A stretch of 46,217 nt of DNA from an uncultured Ignavibacteriota bacterium (lineage in GTDB: Bacteria > Bacteroidota > Ignavibacteria > UBA10030 > UBA8401). Positions 4,718 through 13,445 of this stretch are shown here, piece after piece. The notes beneath the pieces are model-generated. The model was not told the DNA's origin, did not search any database, and saw nothing but the letters and a program-made list of their open reading frames with translations. The position numbers and the translations under genes were made by a program. The DNA lies in contig CAISDA010000004.1 of NCBI GenBank assembly GCA_903884005.1, forward strand, positions 1 to 46,217. Reading direction: 5' to 3'. Positions within the stretch are counted from its first letter, which is position 1. Each line of letters begins with the position of its first letter.

Positions 4718-7444
4718 ATGCGACCCATTAAAACCAAACCATTCGATTATTTCGTCGGCGTTCAGTCTCTCGAGGAATTAGTCAATAAAGACTCCCGCGT
4801 GTGCATCGTGAACATCCTCGGAAGCGAATCGAGGAAAGTCACCCCCGTCTCGCACGAATACAGCGGCGGCAACATCGTAGCCGGCGTGCAGTACGGGAAA
4901 CACGGCGCGCTGGAGACGAAGCTCGGGGATATTCCCGTCTATCAAAGCGTGCGCGATGTGATGCACGAGGGGCATGCCTTTGACATGGGCGTCATTTATT
5001 TGCCGCCCTCGGCGGTGAGCCAGGCCGTATCCGAAATGATACAGCTTAACGAGCACTTGAAGAGGATCGTCATCGTCACCGAAAAAGTGTCGCTGAAAGA
5101 CTCGCGCAACGTCCGCTACATCTGCCAGGAGGCAGGCGTGGATGTGATCGGAGCGAACTGTCTCGGCGTCGCAAACATCTGGGATCACGTCCGGGTCGGC
5201 GGGGCGTTAGGGGGCGACAATCCGGAAGAGAGCCTGGTCAGAGGGTCGGTGGCGATCCATTCGAACTCGGGGAACTTCACCACGACGATCGCCGAATATC
5301 TGAAGACGAAAGGATTCGGCATCACCACCGCGGTCTCATCGGGTAAGGACGTGATCATCCATTTTGCATTGCCTGAGTTCCTGTTTGCGGCGCAGAACGA
5401 TTCGCGGACGAAGGCCATCGTGCTCTACGTTGAGCCGGGCGGGTATTACGAGCGCATGGCGCTTGAAATGATCAAGGACAGAAAATTCGGCTTCAACAAA
5501 CCGATCGTCGTGTGCGTCACCGGCCGCTGGAAGAAGGACATCACCCGGGCTGTCGGCCATGCCGGGGCGTTGTCGGGCAGCGGCGACGACGCCTTGAGCA
5601 AGGAAAAATGGTTCGACGAGTATTTCGGGGTCGATGCGTTCGATACGAAACATCCGGTCGTCTCGAAGCGCGGCGTGAGGGTTGCATCGATACAAAACAT
5701 ACCTGAGGCAATGAAATACGTCTACCAGAAGATCGACGAAGCCCCCGATTTTGAGGCGCACGGCGACCTCTCGCTGAAGCCATGGCTGGGCGACAAGCTC
5801 ATACAGGTGCCGGTGGAATTGGACATACCGATCGTGCGGGCGATGCCGCCGTACGACAAGCAGATACAGGAGACCAACAAGCAGGTCGGGGCGCACCATT
5901 TGCGCCAGAGCATGCGCAACAAGAGCGGCGCATCGAAGATGCATCCAAGCACGCAGGTGTCGGAACTGCACGGGAAATCGGTCCTGGACCTGTCGCAGCA
6001 CACGATGGAAGAGAACATCTACTTCGCCCTCGGCAAAGTGATGCCGGAGCCGGCGGACATTCCGACGATCAATTTGATCCTGAATTTATTTCTGAAGATG
6101 GACGAATCGCGCATGGAGTGGGTGGACATCGGCCGCAATAACGGCGCCTCCCCCAACGCGTACATCGGATCGCAGATCGCGCTCATCGGGAACAAAACGC
6201 TCCTGGCTAAGACAAAAACGCAGGTGCAGGCGATCATCAACCTCATCCGGGAATTCGGGATCGACGAGCGGACGGCTCATTTTCCGCAGGAAATGGACGA
6301 GTATATACTAGCCACCATGCTCACGAAAGAGCCGCAGATCAAGAGCGACGTGAGCGACATGCTGATGAAGGAGATCAAGAAGAGCAAAAAAGTGTGCATC
6401 GCCGTGCAGGTCTGCCAGCATATCATCGCATTGGCAGAAGCCTCGCAGCTCGAGGTCAAGGACACGTACGAATTTCTGCTGGGGTCCATAGCGACATGCA
6501 TTTTCTGGACGCCGATGCTCGAGAAACGGATCACCAGGGAGACCGTCGAAGATTCGATGACGTATTTTTATACCATCTCGAGAATCGTTGCCTATTCGGT
6601 TATCGACAGGCCGAACAATAAATTTTGGAAGAAGCTGATCGATGCCAGGATCTCGAATATCAATGCGTCGTTCACCGAGAATGCATTCAAGATACTCTTC
6701 AACAGACAGCCGACCGAGGCCGATCTTTATGAATTCAAGACGCTCATCGGATTGACGATCACCAACGGTCCCGGCACAATCTCGGCAAAGGGTGCGAAGG
6801 AATCGGTGTCGGCGCGCAATCACATCTCGATGGCGTTTGTCGGATTCATGTCGAACACCGGATTCGCGCACGGCGGCAACGGCTTCGAAGCGGTGAAATT
6901 CCTGCTGGACAATTTTGCGGGAACCGATCTGAAGGATCCGGGCGAGAAGCAGCATGGGATCGACCTCGACGCCATCGCGCTCCGGGTGGTCAAGCAGTAT
7001 GCACAGTACAAACAGGAAGCCAAAGAACTGGGAAATCTGGATTACGCAAAGATCCCCTGCGTGAACCATCCGGTGTTCAAAGGCAACGATATCAACATCG
7101 ACCCGCGCGAAAAATTCGTCAGGAGCGAATTCGAAAAAAAAGGCATCTACAACATTTACCTCGATTTTTATCACAAGCTGGTGCAGCGCTTATTTGACGA
7201 AGGAGTGACGAAGAACGTGTTCTGCGTGAATATCGACGCCGTGCTTGCGGTCATCTCGCTGAAGCTTGTGTGGAAAGAAATTCAGGGCCATACATTCACC
7301 GACAAGCAGGTGCAGGACCTGGTCTTCACGATGTTCATCTTCGGCAGGGCGATCGGCACGGCGGCGGAAATAGCGGATCACCGGGATCGGGGCACGGACA
7401 TGGATTGCCGGACACCGCAGAAAGAGCTGCGCTTCGTATTGTAA
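4718..7444 (+). CDS. aclA: ATP-citrate lyase large subunit, enlarged form
   Basis: The product has 908 residues from ATG 4718; an upstream GTG (4676) has no ribosome-binding site. Residues ~15-335 are the CoA-binding/CoA-ligase part: VCIVNILG, ANCLGV, SNSGN, and the phospho-histidine loop GHAGA with His281. Residues ~680-908 are the citrate-synthase-type lyase: ITNGPG, ARNHISMAF, NHPVFKG (His784) and VNIDA (Asp840), matching the His and Asp motifs GIGHRV and LNVDG of human ACLY. Usual AclA proteins have about 600 residues. Here the link between the two parts (~340-680) is about 260 residues longer, helical and unassigned. Together with the upstream ATP-grasp subunit it forms the complete enzyme for citrate cleavage (reductive TCA direction, or cytosolic acetyl-CoA supply). 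The genes face the Re-citrate-synthase-like gene across a shared hairpin. Identity is secure; the extra region is the odd part. Confidence 0.88.
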   Translation: MRPIKTKPFDYFVGVQSLEELVNKDSRVCIVNILGSESRKVTPVSHEYSGGNIVAGVQYGKHGALETKLGDIPVYQSVRDVMHEGHAFDMGVIYLPPSAVSQAVSEMIQLNEHLKRIVIVTEKVSLKDSRNVRYICQEAGVDVIGANCLGVANIWDHVRVGGALGGDNPEESLVRGSVAIHSNSGNFTTTIAEYLKTKGFGITTAVSSGKDVIIHFALPEFLFAAQNDSRTKAIVLYVEPGGYYERMALEMIKDRKFGFNKPIVVCVTGRWKKDITRAVGHAGALSGSGDDALSKEKWFDEYFGVDAFDTKHPVVSKRGVRVASIQNIPEAMKYVYQKIDEAPDFEAHGDLSLKPWLGDKLIQVPVELDIPIVRAMPPYDKQIQETNKQVGAHHLRQSMRNKSGASKMHPSTQVSELHGKSVLDLSQHTMEENIYFALGKVMPEPADIPTINLILNLFLKMDESRMEWVDIGRNNGASPNAYIGSQIALIGNKTLLAKTKTQVQAIINLIREFGIDERTAHFPQEMDEYILATMLTKEPQIKSDVSDMLMKEIKKSKKVCIAVQVCQHIIALAEASQLEVKDTYEFLLGSIATCIFWTPMLEKRITRETVEDSMTYFYTISRIVAYSVIDRPNNKFWKKLIDARISNINASFTENAFKILFNRQPTEADLYEFKTLIGLTITNGPGTISAKGAKESVSARNHISMAFVGFMSNTGFAHGGNGFEAVKFLLDNFAGTDLKDPGEKQHGIDLDAIALRVVKQYAQYKQEAKELGNLDYAKIPCVNHPVFKGNDINIDPREKFVRSEFEKKGIYNIYLDFYHKLVQRLFDEGVTKNVFCVNIDAVLAVISLKLVWKEIQGHTFTDKQVQDLVFTMFIFGRAIGTAAEIADHRDRGTDMDCRTPQKELRFVL

Positions 7445-7454
7445 CGGGGCATCG

Positions 7455-7483
7455 ATGCAGGGCGAGTGATCCTCGCCCTGCAT
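7455..7483. terminator. Strong hairpin shared by two convergent operons
   Basis: ATGCAGGGCGAG (7455-7466) and CTCGCCCTGCAT (7472-7483) form a perfect 12-bp stem with a 5-nt loop between the ends of the ATP-citrate lyase and Re-citrate-synthase-like genes. Neither flank has a clear U run, so it may block read-through from both sides by structure, possibly with Rho. Confidence 0.6.
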
Positions 7484-7512
7484 GACGTCGTGTAATGTTT
7501 CGGGTGCGCCCG

Positions 7513-8895
7513 CTACTTGGCGCGGCGCTTCTCGTAGTATTCGGGCAGTGTGACCTTCACCTGCTCTTCGAGCTCCTGATCGGTGATGGAAGACATTCGC
7601 CCTTCAATTTCGTACTGATCCATGACCCACCGCTGGATCTTTGCGACCTTCATAACGCTCAAGCGTTCGTCGCCCTTCAGACCGAGAAATTCATTCACCC
7701 AGAGGGCCACGCCGTCGGTTCCCGACTTATCGGTGATCGAAACGCGCGGCGGCCTGTTGAGCAATGCAGTGGTGTCGAAAATGTTATAGATCTGTTCGAA
7801 CTTCCGCAGTCCTCCCGCGTGAATTCCGGCGCGGGTTGTATTGAAGTCCTTGCCGACGAAGGGATAATTGGGCGCGAGGTGCGTGCCGATGACATTCTCA
7901 AAATAGTCGACCATTTCGGTGACCACTCGAAGATCGATGCCGTTCAAGCCTCCTTTGAGGGCAATATATTCCATCACTGCGCCTTCCAGCGGAGGATTTC
8001 CGCAGCGCTCGCCGAAGCCGAACAATGTCGTATTCAGCGCGTTGAGACCGTAGATCCACGCGGTGGCTCCGTTGATGTGCACCTTATGAAAATCGTTGTG
8101 CCCATGCCATTCCAGTCGGTCCGGCGCGATGCCGCATTCATTGCGCAAGCGCCAGATCAGTTTCGGTATGGATCGGGGTTCGGCGGCATTCGGATACGAC
8201 AACCCGAAGCCCATCGTGTCGCAGAGCCGGATCTTTACTTTCATATTGTCGGGTTGGTTTTCGGTCAACCGTTCTAATTTTTGCACAAACGGAAACACGA
8301 AGCCTGGAAGATCGGCGCGTGTCACATCTTCGAGATGGCATCGGGGCCGGATGCCCGCTTCGAGCGCGGCCTCCACGACGCCGATGTACTGATCCATCGC
8401 CTGCTGCCGTGTCTGATTCTGCTTATGGAAGATATGATAGTCGGAGGCAGACGTGAGCATCCCCGTTTCTTTCAATCCCATCTCCTTCACGAGCCGGAAA
8501 TCGGCCTTGTTAGCGCGGATCCATCCGGTGATCTCGGGAAACTTCACGTTGAGAGCGCGGCAGGCATCGATCGTGTCCCTGTCGTTTTTTGTGTAGAGAA
8601 AAAATTCGGATTGGCGAATGACGCCGTTGGGTCCGCCCAGGCGCGACATCATTTCGAAGAGCGCGACCATCTGTTCTTTTTTATACGGCGGCCGTGCCTG
8701 CTGACCGTCGCGGAATGTAGTGTCCGTGATATGAATGTCGCGCGTCGTCACATCGCGCGGATCGAATTCGACCTCCGCGCCGTCGATGGTCTCGTGGATC
8801 GGCCCTTCGAATGTGATGAGCGGAGGAAGCGTGTAGGGAAAGATCGATTCGATCAGATTGGGCTGCGGCACGTCCTGAAGTTCATAGGATCTCAT
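7513..8895 (-). CDS. Re-citrate synthase-like Claisen-condensing enzyme (DRE-TIM family)
   Basis: This protein has 460 residues. Residues ~50-330 are a DRE-TIM (HMGL/isopropylmalate synthase type) barrel. The D-T-T-F-R-D-G-Q-Q-A signature (58-67), the LGGPNGVIRQSEFFLY segment, and the metal-binding HGHND motif are all present. The QQARPPY form, the N-terminal FPYTLPP extension and the TGWIRANKADF/KETGMLTSASDYHIF blocks fit the Re-citrate synthase branch (Clostridium kluyveri, Desulfovibrio and Dehalococcoides type) better than isopropylmalate or homocitrate synthases; no regulatory LeuA domain is visible. It would condense acetyl-CoA with oxaloacetate to citrate with Re stereochemistry; another 2-oxoacid acceptor is possible. 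ATG 8895 has AGGAG 8 bp upstream. It is the third gene of an operon after DUF4954 and ACP (14 bp after the ACP stop) and converges on the citrate-cleaving genes. Confidence 0.72.
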   Translation of the reverse strand: MRSYELQDVPQPNLIESIFPYTLPPLITFEGPIHETIDGAEVEFDPRDVTTRDIHITDTTFRDGQQARPPYKKEQMVALFEMMSRLGGPNGVIRQSEFFLYTKNDRDTIDACRALNVKFPEITGWIRANKADFRLVKEMGLKETGMLTSASDYHIFHKQNQTRQQAMDQYIGVVEAALEAGIRPRCHLEDVTRADLPGFVFPFVQKLERLTENQPDNMKVKIRLCDTMGFGLSYPNAAEPRSIPKLIWRLRNECGIAPDRLEWHGHNDFHKVHINGATAWIYGLNALNTTLFGFGERCGNPPLEGAVMEYIALKGGLNGIDLRVVTEMVDYFENVIGTHLAPNYPFVGKDFNTTRAGIHAGGLRKFEQIYNIFDTTALLNRPPRVSITDKSGTDGVALWVNEFLGLKGDERLSVMKVAKIQRWVMDQYEIEGRMSSITDQELEEQVKVTLPEYYEKRRAK

Positions 8896-8909
8896 GGGTT
8901 GCACTCCTT

Positions 8910-9158
8910 CTACTGGTGATTGATGAGTGAATCGAAGAACTCGATGGCGCCGGCGACGGATTGGACTTTCAGCGCATCTTCTTCAACCACTGAGAGGTCG
9001 AATTCTTCTTCGAATGCGGCGACAAGCTCAATGGATTTTAATGAATCGGCCCCAAGGTCCTCGGCGAAACTATCCGTTTCGTGGATATCGGATGCGTTCA
9101 TTTTCAATTCCCGGGCCGTTGTGTTGATCACACGATCGGCGATTTCCTGTCTGGTCAT
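8910..9158 (-). CDS. Acyl carrier protein
   Basis: This 82-residue acidic protein is a complete acyl carrier protein. The phosphopantetheine site is Ser39 in the LGADSLKSIELV motif, followed by helix II/III residues AAFEEEFDLSV. ATG 9158 is chosen because a GGAAAGAG ribosome-binding site precedes it and the longer frame overlaps the upstream gene. It lies 4 bp after the DUF4954 gene and 14 bp before the Re-citrate-synthase-like gene, and not beside fabD, fabG or fabF. It is therefore probably a specialised rather than the housekeeping carrier, though fatty acid genes may lie elsewhere. Sequence shows the carrier; the cargo is unknown. Confidence 0.92.
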   Translation of the reverse strand: MTRQEIADRVINTTARELKMNASDIHETDSFAEDLGADSLKSIELVAAFEEEFDLSVVEEDALKVQSVAGAIEFFDSLINHQ

Positions 9159-9162
9159 AAGG

Positions 9163-11157
9163 TCACTCTTTCCGGTTGGTGAGTATGATGGATGAATACT
9201 GCTGATAACGCTGCTCAAGTTCTTTTTCTTCATTGACAAGTTTTTGAACAACACTGTTCGTTTCGCTGCTGCCGCGCACAGACAAAAAATCACGTTCCCG
9301 CTCCTCTTCGTTACGGTCGATGCCGTAGCCGATCTTCGCGAACGCGGCGAATTCCCGTTTTGCGTCTTCCAGGATCATGGCATGGAGGGACGAGGCGGAC
9401 CGTTTCCACTCCTCGACGGCGGCAAGCGCCTTCTCGTGCGTCAGGGCGGCTGGCTCGATACCATATTCTTTCCTGAATACGTCGCACACGTAGCGCCATT
9501 CGTCGGCGCGATAGGCGTCGTACATAGCGCCCAACTCACGGTTTACGTCATCGATGGACTCACAGGCATTCGATGTAATCATTGCTTCCAGCGCAGCGAG
9601 ACGTTCGCGGGGCGTCAGCAATCCGCAGAGGTCCGTCCATTCATCCGGGTGCTGCAGCAGTCCGTCGGACGAGAGAGACGCCGTCGCCACAGCCCAATCG
9701 CTGGAATGAGCCAGCGCATTCATGAGACGCTCGCTCACTTTCTCGTTGAGATACCTGGCGATCGCCATGGAATAATATTTTGCGCCTTTGCGCAGAAGCA
9801 GTCGATTGATCTGCAGGCCGCCGTAGGTGACAAACGGTTTTTCTTTCGGTGTGGATTCGGCCAACGCCAGAAGTTCATCCCTGCCCCGCCTCATTTTTTC
9901 GACCGTATAGGGTGAAAAGACATCGAAGCACAGAAGGTCCCGCTTCACAGGCGCCTTTCGATTATCCCTCTTGGGCCATTTTTCGCCGTCACGGACCGTG
10001 CCGACGGAAAACAGCGTCATACCCGGTATGAGTTTCGAGGCCCCTTCGTCCTCGTGGATGTACGAGAAGGGAAGGTTCGGCGTGTTGATGTTCGAGTAGT
10101 GTTTCCCGATCACAACGCTGAACGCGCCGATGCGGCTTTCAAGCAGCACGTACGAGAACGAGCCGGTCTTACACCCGCGTTCAAAGACGCCCTGATGCAC
10201 CGGGCCGAGCTTATACATGTGGTTGCTCTGGTTGCTGCCGCTTCCCGCGTTAAAGAAGGAAAAGAGGCCGGCAATAAGCAGCGTGGATTTGTGGTGTGTG
10301 ACGGTGTACGGGCCGGCGAACAGGGAAACCGCTTCGCCATGATATGCTTCGCAGTTGGCGAAGAAGAGGGAATTCTCGGCCGAAAACTGCTTCCCCATTT
10401 TAACGGCCTGGCCGCAATAGACCTTGTCCAGGATAGCGCCGCTCTCGATCTTCGCCCCTTCGGCGATGATGAACGACCGCGCCTGCACACCCTCGCCGAT
10501 CTCTGTCGGATGTTCGGCGCAGCTCAGGATGGATCCGTTCTCGAGATACTGGGTGCCGTGGAGGAAGGCATACGGGCCCACGTCAACATTCCTGATCACG
10601 CCGCAATGAACGATCCGGGCATGGCTGCCGATGCGCGCGCCGCGCGCCGTGGCGCGAAGTGCGGCAAGGATGAGCGACGAGAGCCTGCGCGTGCATTCGG
10701 GATTGTGCCGCATGAGCGCCTGCATGTACGCCGTATGTGCCGAGAGTTCATTGAAGATGACCGTGCCGCGCCCGCCCGCTTCGTTGACGACATCGAGTTC
10801 GACGCCGTTGCCGCACGCCGGATCGATGTCGGCAATGAGTGCCGCCGTGTTCTCGATGGCGACATTGTCGCCGACGACGTATCGAGCAACGACCGATCCG
10901 ACATTTGCGATGCGGACATGATCGCCGATAGTGCAATCCGTGATCGCCGCGTGATAGATCCCGCAGTCGAATTCCATTCCGTCGACACGTATAACGCCGG
11001 TGTTGTCACCGATCTCGACGGTGCCGGAGAACGCCGCATTTCGGATACGCGAGAGGATGCACTGCGGCGACAGCGTGACCGTCTGCCAATCGCTCGCCGA
11101 ACATCCCTGCTGCTCAAGGACCGTTATCTGTGATTGATCGAGATGAAGAGAGTCCAT
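9163..11157 (-). CDS. DUF4954-type left-handed beta-helix protein
   Basis: The product has 664 residues without signal peptide. Residues ~30-300 are hexapeptide-rich (IGDNTGVIRVDG, IGDHVRIANVG, VGDNVAIENTA, IGSHARIVHCG, IGEGVQARSFI), the hallmark of left-handed parallel beta-helices as in LpxA, GlmU and other acyl- or nucleotidyltransferases. The middle contains GPYTVTHHKSTLLIAG, NAGSGSNQSNHMYKLGPVHQG and LLESRIGAFSVVIG. The C-terminal ~230 residues are helical. Length and block order fit DUF4954 of Bacteroidota, whose function is not known. It starts a three-gene operon with ACP and a Re-citrate-synthase-like enzyme. Because beta-helix transferases often use acyl-ACP, a role in moving an acyl group is a reasonable but untested inference. 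Confidence 0.75.
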   Translation of the reverse strand: MDSLHLDQSQITVLEQQGCSASDWQTVTLSPQCILSRIRNAAFSGTVEIGDNTGVIRVDGMEFDCGIYHAAITDCTIGDHVRIANVGSVVARYVVGDNVAIENTAALIADIDPACGNGVELDVVNEAGGRGTVIFNELSAHTAYMQALMRHNPECTRRLSSLILAALRATARGARIGSHARIVHCGVIRNVDVGPYAFLHGTQYLENGSILSCAEHPTEIGEGVQARSFIIAEGAKIESGAILDKVYCGQAVKMGKQFSAENSLFFANCEAYHGEAVSLFAGPYTVTHHKSTLLIAGLFSFFNAGSGSNQSNHMYKLGPVHQGVFERGCKTGSFSYVLLESRIGAFSVVIGKHYSNINTPNLPFSYIHEDEGASKLIPGMTLFSVGTVRDGEKWPKRDNRKAPVKRDLLCFDVFSPYTVEKMRRGRDELLALAESTPKEKPFVTYGGLQINRLLLRKGAKYYSMAIARYLNEKVSERLMNALAHSSDWAVATASLSSDGLLQHPDEWTDLCGLLTPRERLAALEAMITSNACESIDDVNRELGAMYDAYRADEWRYVCDVFRKEYGIEPAALTHEKALAAVEEWKRSASSLHAMILEDAKREFAAFAKIGYGIDRNEEERERDFLSVRGSSETNSVVQKLVNEEKELEQRYQQYSSIILTNRKE

Positions 11158-11319
11158 AGCCCATTTCCGCTGTCGTGGCCGATTCCGTGATAGTTGATAG
11201 TAGAGATAATTTTAAAGAAGTGCAATGCCATTGCGATGATGTGAATAATTTAGGTAATTGTAGCTGTCACACCACAGTGCTCTGCATTCGGCCACAGACC
11301 ATCAGGTACATACTATTTT

Positions 11320-11751
11320 ATGAGCGACGAGATCGTCATTACGAAGCGCATCATCATCCCACCGAGTGAGATCACCTTCAGGTATTCCAGGAGCAGCGGA
11401 CCGGGCGGGCAAAACGTGAACAAACTTTCGACGAAAGCGGAACTTCTCTTCGATCTGGAGCACTCGAGTGCGATAGACGAGGCGACAAAAGCGAGGCTGA
11501 GGGAAAAACTCGCGAACACGATCGACAACGCCGGAACGATCAGCGTCATGTCTCAGGAATCGCGCAGTCAGTATCAGAACAGGCAGATCGCGATCGAAAA
11601 ATTCATCCTGCTTCTGAAAAAAGCGCTCATCGTTGCCAAGCCCCGCAAGAACACGAAGCCCACGCGAACGTCCACGAAAAAACGCCTGGACACCAAGACC
11701 AAACACGGGAATATTAAACGAACGAGGATCAAGAAGATCGAGATGGAGTAA
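11320..11751 (+). CDS. arfB: Alternative ribosome-rescue factor ArfB (peptidyl-tRNA hydrolase)
   Basis: This 143-residue protein has the codon-independent release-factor fold. The catalytic GGQ motif lies in SSGPGGQNVNKLSTKAEL near residue 28, preceded by the usual I-x-x-x-E-I-x-x-x-x-x-R-S strand. The C-terminal 35 residues are the Lys/Arg-rich tail (KKRLDTKTKHGNIKRTRIKK) that enters the empty mRNA channel. ArfB hydrolyses peptidyl-tRNA on stalled ribosomes. It is a single-gene unit transcribed away from the DUF4954 operon and convergent with the porin gene, 30 bp away. Length and motifs are normal for the family. Confidence 0.93.
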   Translation: MSDEIVITKRIIIPPSEITFRYSRSSGPGGQNVNKLSTKAELLFDLEHSSAIDEATKARLREKLANTIDNAGTISVMSQESRSQYQNRQIAIEKFILLLKKALIVAKPRKNTKPTRTSTKKRLDTKTKHGNIKRTRIKKIEME

Positions 11752-11781
11752 ACAGAAGGCATTTGCAACACACCGTGTCGA

Positions 11782-12942
11782 TTAAAAATGGATTCCGAAC
11801 CTGAGGATGCCGGCCACCGCGTTCGGCAAGGGGGCGCCAGTACCCGCGGGATGAACAATATATTGGATATCGGGCTGGAGCGTGATATGTTCGGTGATAG
11901 GAGTTTGGTATGTCACTTCGAACGCGGATTCGTGATCGGTGCTTTGGAGGCAGGCATGCGCGAATGCCAGGCCGAGCACATCCGAACCATCCTCTTTGAG
12001 CAGGCCATAGTAATTCACTCCGGCTCCGAAGAACAAAAAATTATCGTTGAACTCTTTTGTGCTCACACTTCCCCGTGCAAAGACGACCGTGTTTCCCGCC
12101 GCATACGGTTTTCCGGCTACCGACTGATCGATCGTACCATAGACTCCATAATTATTCGTATAGACCGATTCGGTGATTTGTGTTTCCGGATTGAACACCG
12201 AGAGATGATCGTGATTATAGGCGCCGATCTTATAGACGCCGTGGCGATCGTTGTCATCGCCCACCGACAGCTGCGCTTCGGCCACGGCAAGCACTCCGTC
12301 GTCGTCGGTGTAGCGCCACTTGAAATTATAGGGGTTATCCTTGAATTCGATCGAATTGCCGTCGTAGACGCAGGCAAGGAGCGACCAACGATCAGACACG
12401 TTCCACATTACGGTCACGCCCGTCGATGTCAGTGGAAAAATCGGCGCAGGCACGTTGTTGGCGATAGTGGAATGCACACCGAACGAGCTGTTGAGATAGA
12501 CGCCGGAGTATTCATTCGACGCAAATTTGGCGTTCATGTCCTGAAGGCCGACGGTGATGGACACTTGTCCGATGACCTGCCGATACCAGAGTTCCTGTGC
12601 ATAGGTATGATTGCCCGCCTCAAGATTGGACAGGATCTGGAAATCGCCGATGAGGTCGGCCGATGGGAGGGCTCCATGCGTATTGGCCGCCTTCAAAAAT
12701 ATTGTCCCATCGCGCCAAAGCCCGCCGGCCTTTGTGTCGAAGGTAACGTTGATATATGCCATTCCAAGGTACGCGGTTCCCGTTGCAATGCCGCCCCTGA
12801 AGTTGCCGACGGCGTCTCCGGTGTAGGATGCCTGGAAGGAAAGCGGATGAGGGATCTGCGCGGAATCAGGCTGCGAATACGCCATGCCCCACATGCCGAA
12901 CATGAAAAGCAACAGTTGTCTGCCGAGCGTATGTGCATGCAT
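11782..12942 (-). CDS. OprB-family carbohydrate-selective porin
   Basis: The product has 386 residues with a signal peptide (LLLFMFGMWGMAYSQ). The mature part alternates short beta strands and ends in a phenylalanine (RFGIHF), as outer-membrane barrels do. Blocks such as ELWYRQ, GLQDMNAKFASNEYSGVYLNSSFG and PIFPLTSTGVTVMW match the OprB porin family, which lets monosaccharides and related solutes across the outer membrane. It is a single gene, convergent with arfB. The long upstream gap (12943-13145) shows no clear promoter. The family call is solid; the substrate cannot be read from sequence. Confidence 0.82.
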   Translation of the reverse strand: MHAHTLGRQLLLFMFGMWGMAYSQPDSAQIPHPLSFQASYTGDAVGNFRGGIATGTAYLGMAYINVTFDTKAGGLWRDGTIFLKAANTHGALPSADLIGDFQILSNLEAGNHTYAQELWYRQVIGQVSITVGLQDMNAKFASNEYSGVYLNSSFGVHSTIANNVPAPIFPLTSTGVTVMWNVSDRWSLLACVYDGNSIEFKDNPYNFKWRYTDDDGVLAVAEAQLSVGDDNDRHGVYKIGAYNHDHLSVFNPETQITESVYTNNYGVYGTIDQSVAGKPYAAGNTVVFARGSVSTKEFNDNFLFFGAGVNYYGLLKEDGSDVLGLAFAHACLQSTDHESAFEVTYQTPITEHITLQPDIQYIVHPAGTGAPLPNAVAGILRFGIHF

Positions 12943-13145
12943 ACAGCGTATTCTATTATTGATATGAGCGTTCCTCGTTCCGGCTGCAGGTGCGCTTCGC
13001 GCGCAAGCCGCAGACTGCTTTTATTATCGGCAGCTAATCCAAATAACTTTAGCGATAGTGCAAAATTATCAACTCATCAGAAGGGAGCAGGGCGTTTCGA
13101 GGAGGCGTTCAATAATGAAAGTACCGGCGGGAAGCACAGTACGTA

Positions 13146-13373
13146 TCAGTCGCCGATATCGATTCCGGCAGTGTAGAGGTCCTCGACTTTTTTTCGCGCC
13201 CACGGCGTTGTACGGAGGAATTTAAGGCTCGATGAGATGCTGGGATTCTCATTGAAGCATTTAATATTGATGAAGCGTCCGAGGTCCTTCCACCCGTATT
13301 TTTTAACGAGGTGCGTGAGTATCATCTCGAGCGTGACGCCGTGGAGCGGATTATTCGGCTGATCTGGTGCCAT
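13146..13373 (-). CDS. VF530 family (DUF2132) small DNA-binding-type protein
   Basis: This 75-residue protein matches the VF530/DUF2132 family over its whole length: [33 protein letters not shown], and [20 protein letters not shown]. The Vibrio member has a winged or helical DNA-binding fold by structure; the biological role is unknown. ATG 13373 is preferred over an upstream TTG because the conserved region starts close behind it. It is the gene after the RND pump on the same strand, but a GC-rich hairpin separates them, so it probably has its own transcript. Confidence 0.85.
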   Translation of the reverse strand: MAPDQPNNPLHGVTLEMILTHLVKKYGWKDLGRFINIKCFNENPSISSSLKFLRTTPWARKKVEDLYTAGIDIGD

Positions 13374-13413
13374 GTTTTTTCTACCCAAATAAATAATTCA
13401 CAGGGATGTGCCG

Positions 13414-13433
13414 GCCGCGGCCGAAGCCGCGGC
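13414..13433 (-). terminator. GC hairpin after the first RND pump
   Basis: GCCGCGGC (13414-13421) and GCCGCGGC (13426-13433) pair as an 8-bp stem with a CGAA tetraloop. On the minus strand an AT-rich stretch (GAATTATTTATTTGGG) follows about 13 bp later. It lies 12 bp past the RND stop codon. Confidence 0.5.
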
Positions 13434-13445
13434 AGATCGCCCCGG

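Noticed and set aside
10054-11133. 359-codon frame opposite the DUF4954 gene
   Set aside because: Low-complexity shadow composition, no start signal, fully covered by a recognised gene.
11788-13176. 462-codon plus-strand frame opposite the porin gene
   Set aside because: Mirrors porin codons and has no family features; the minus strand has a signal peptide and a C-terminal Phe as expected of a porin.
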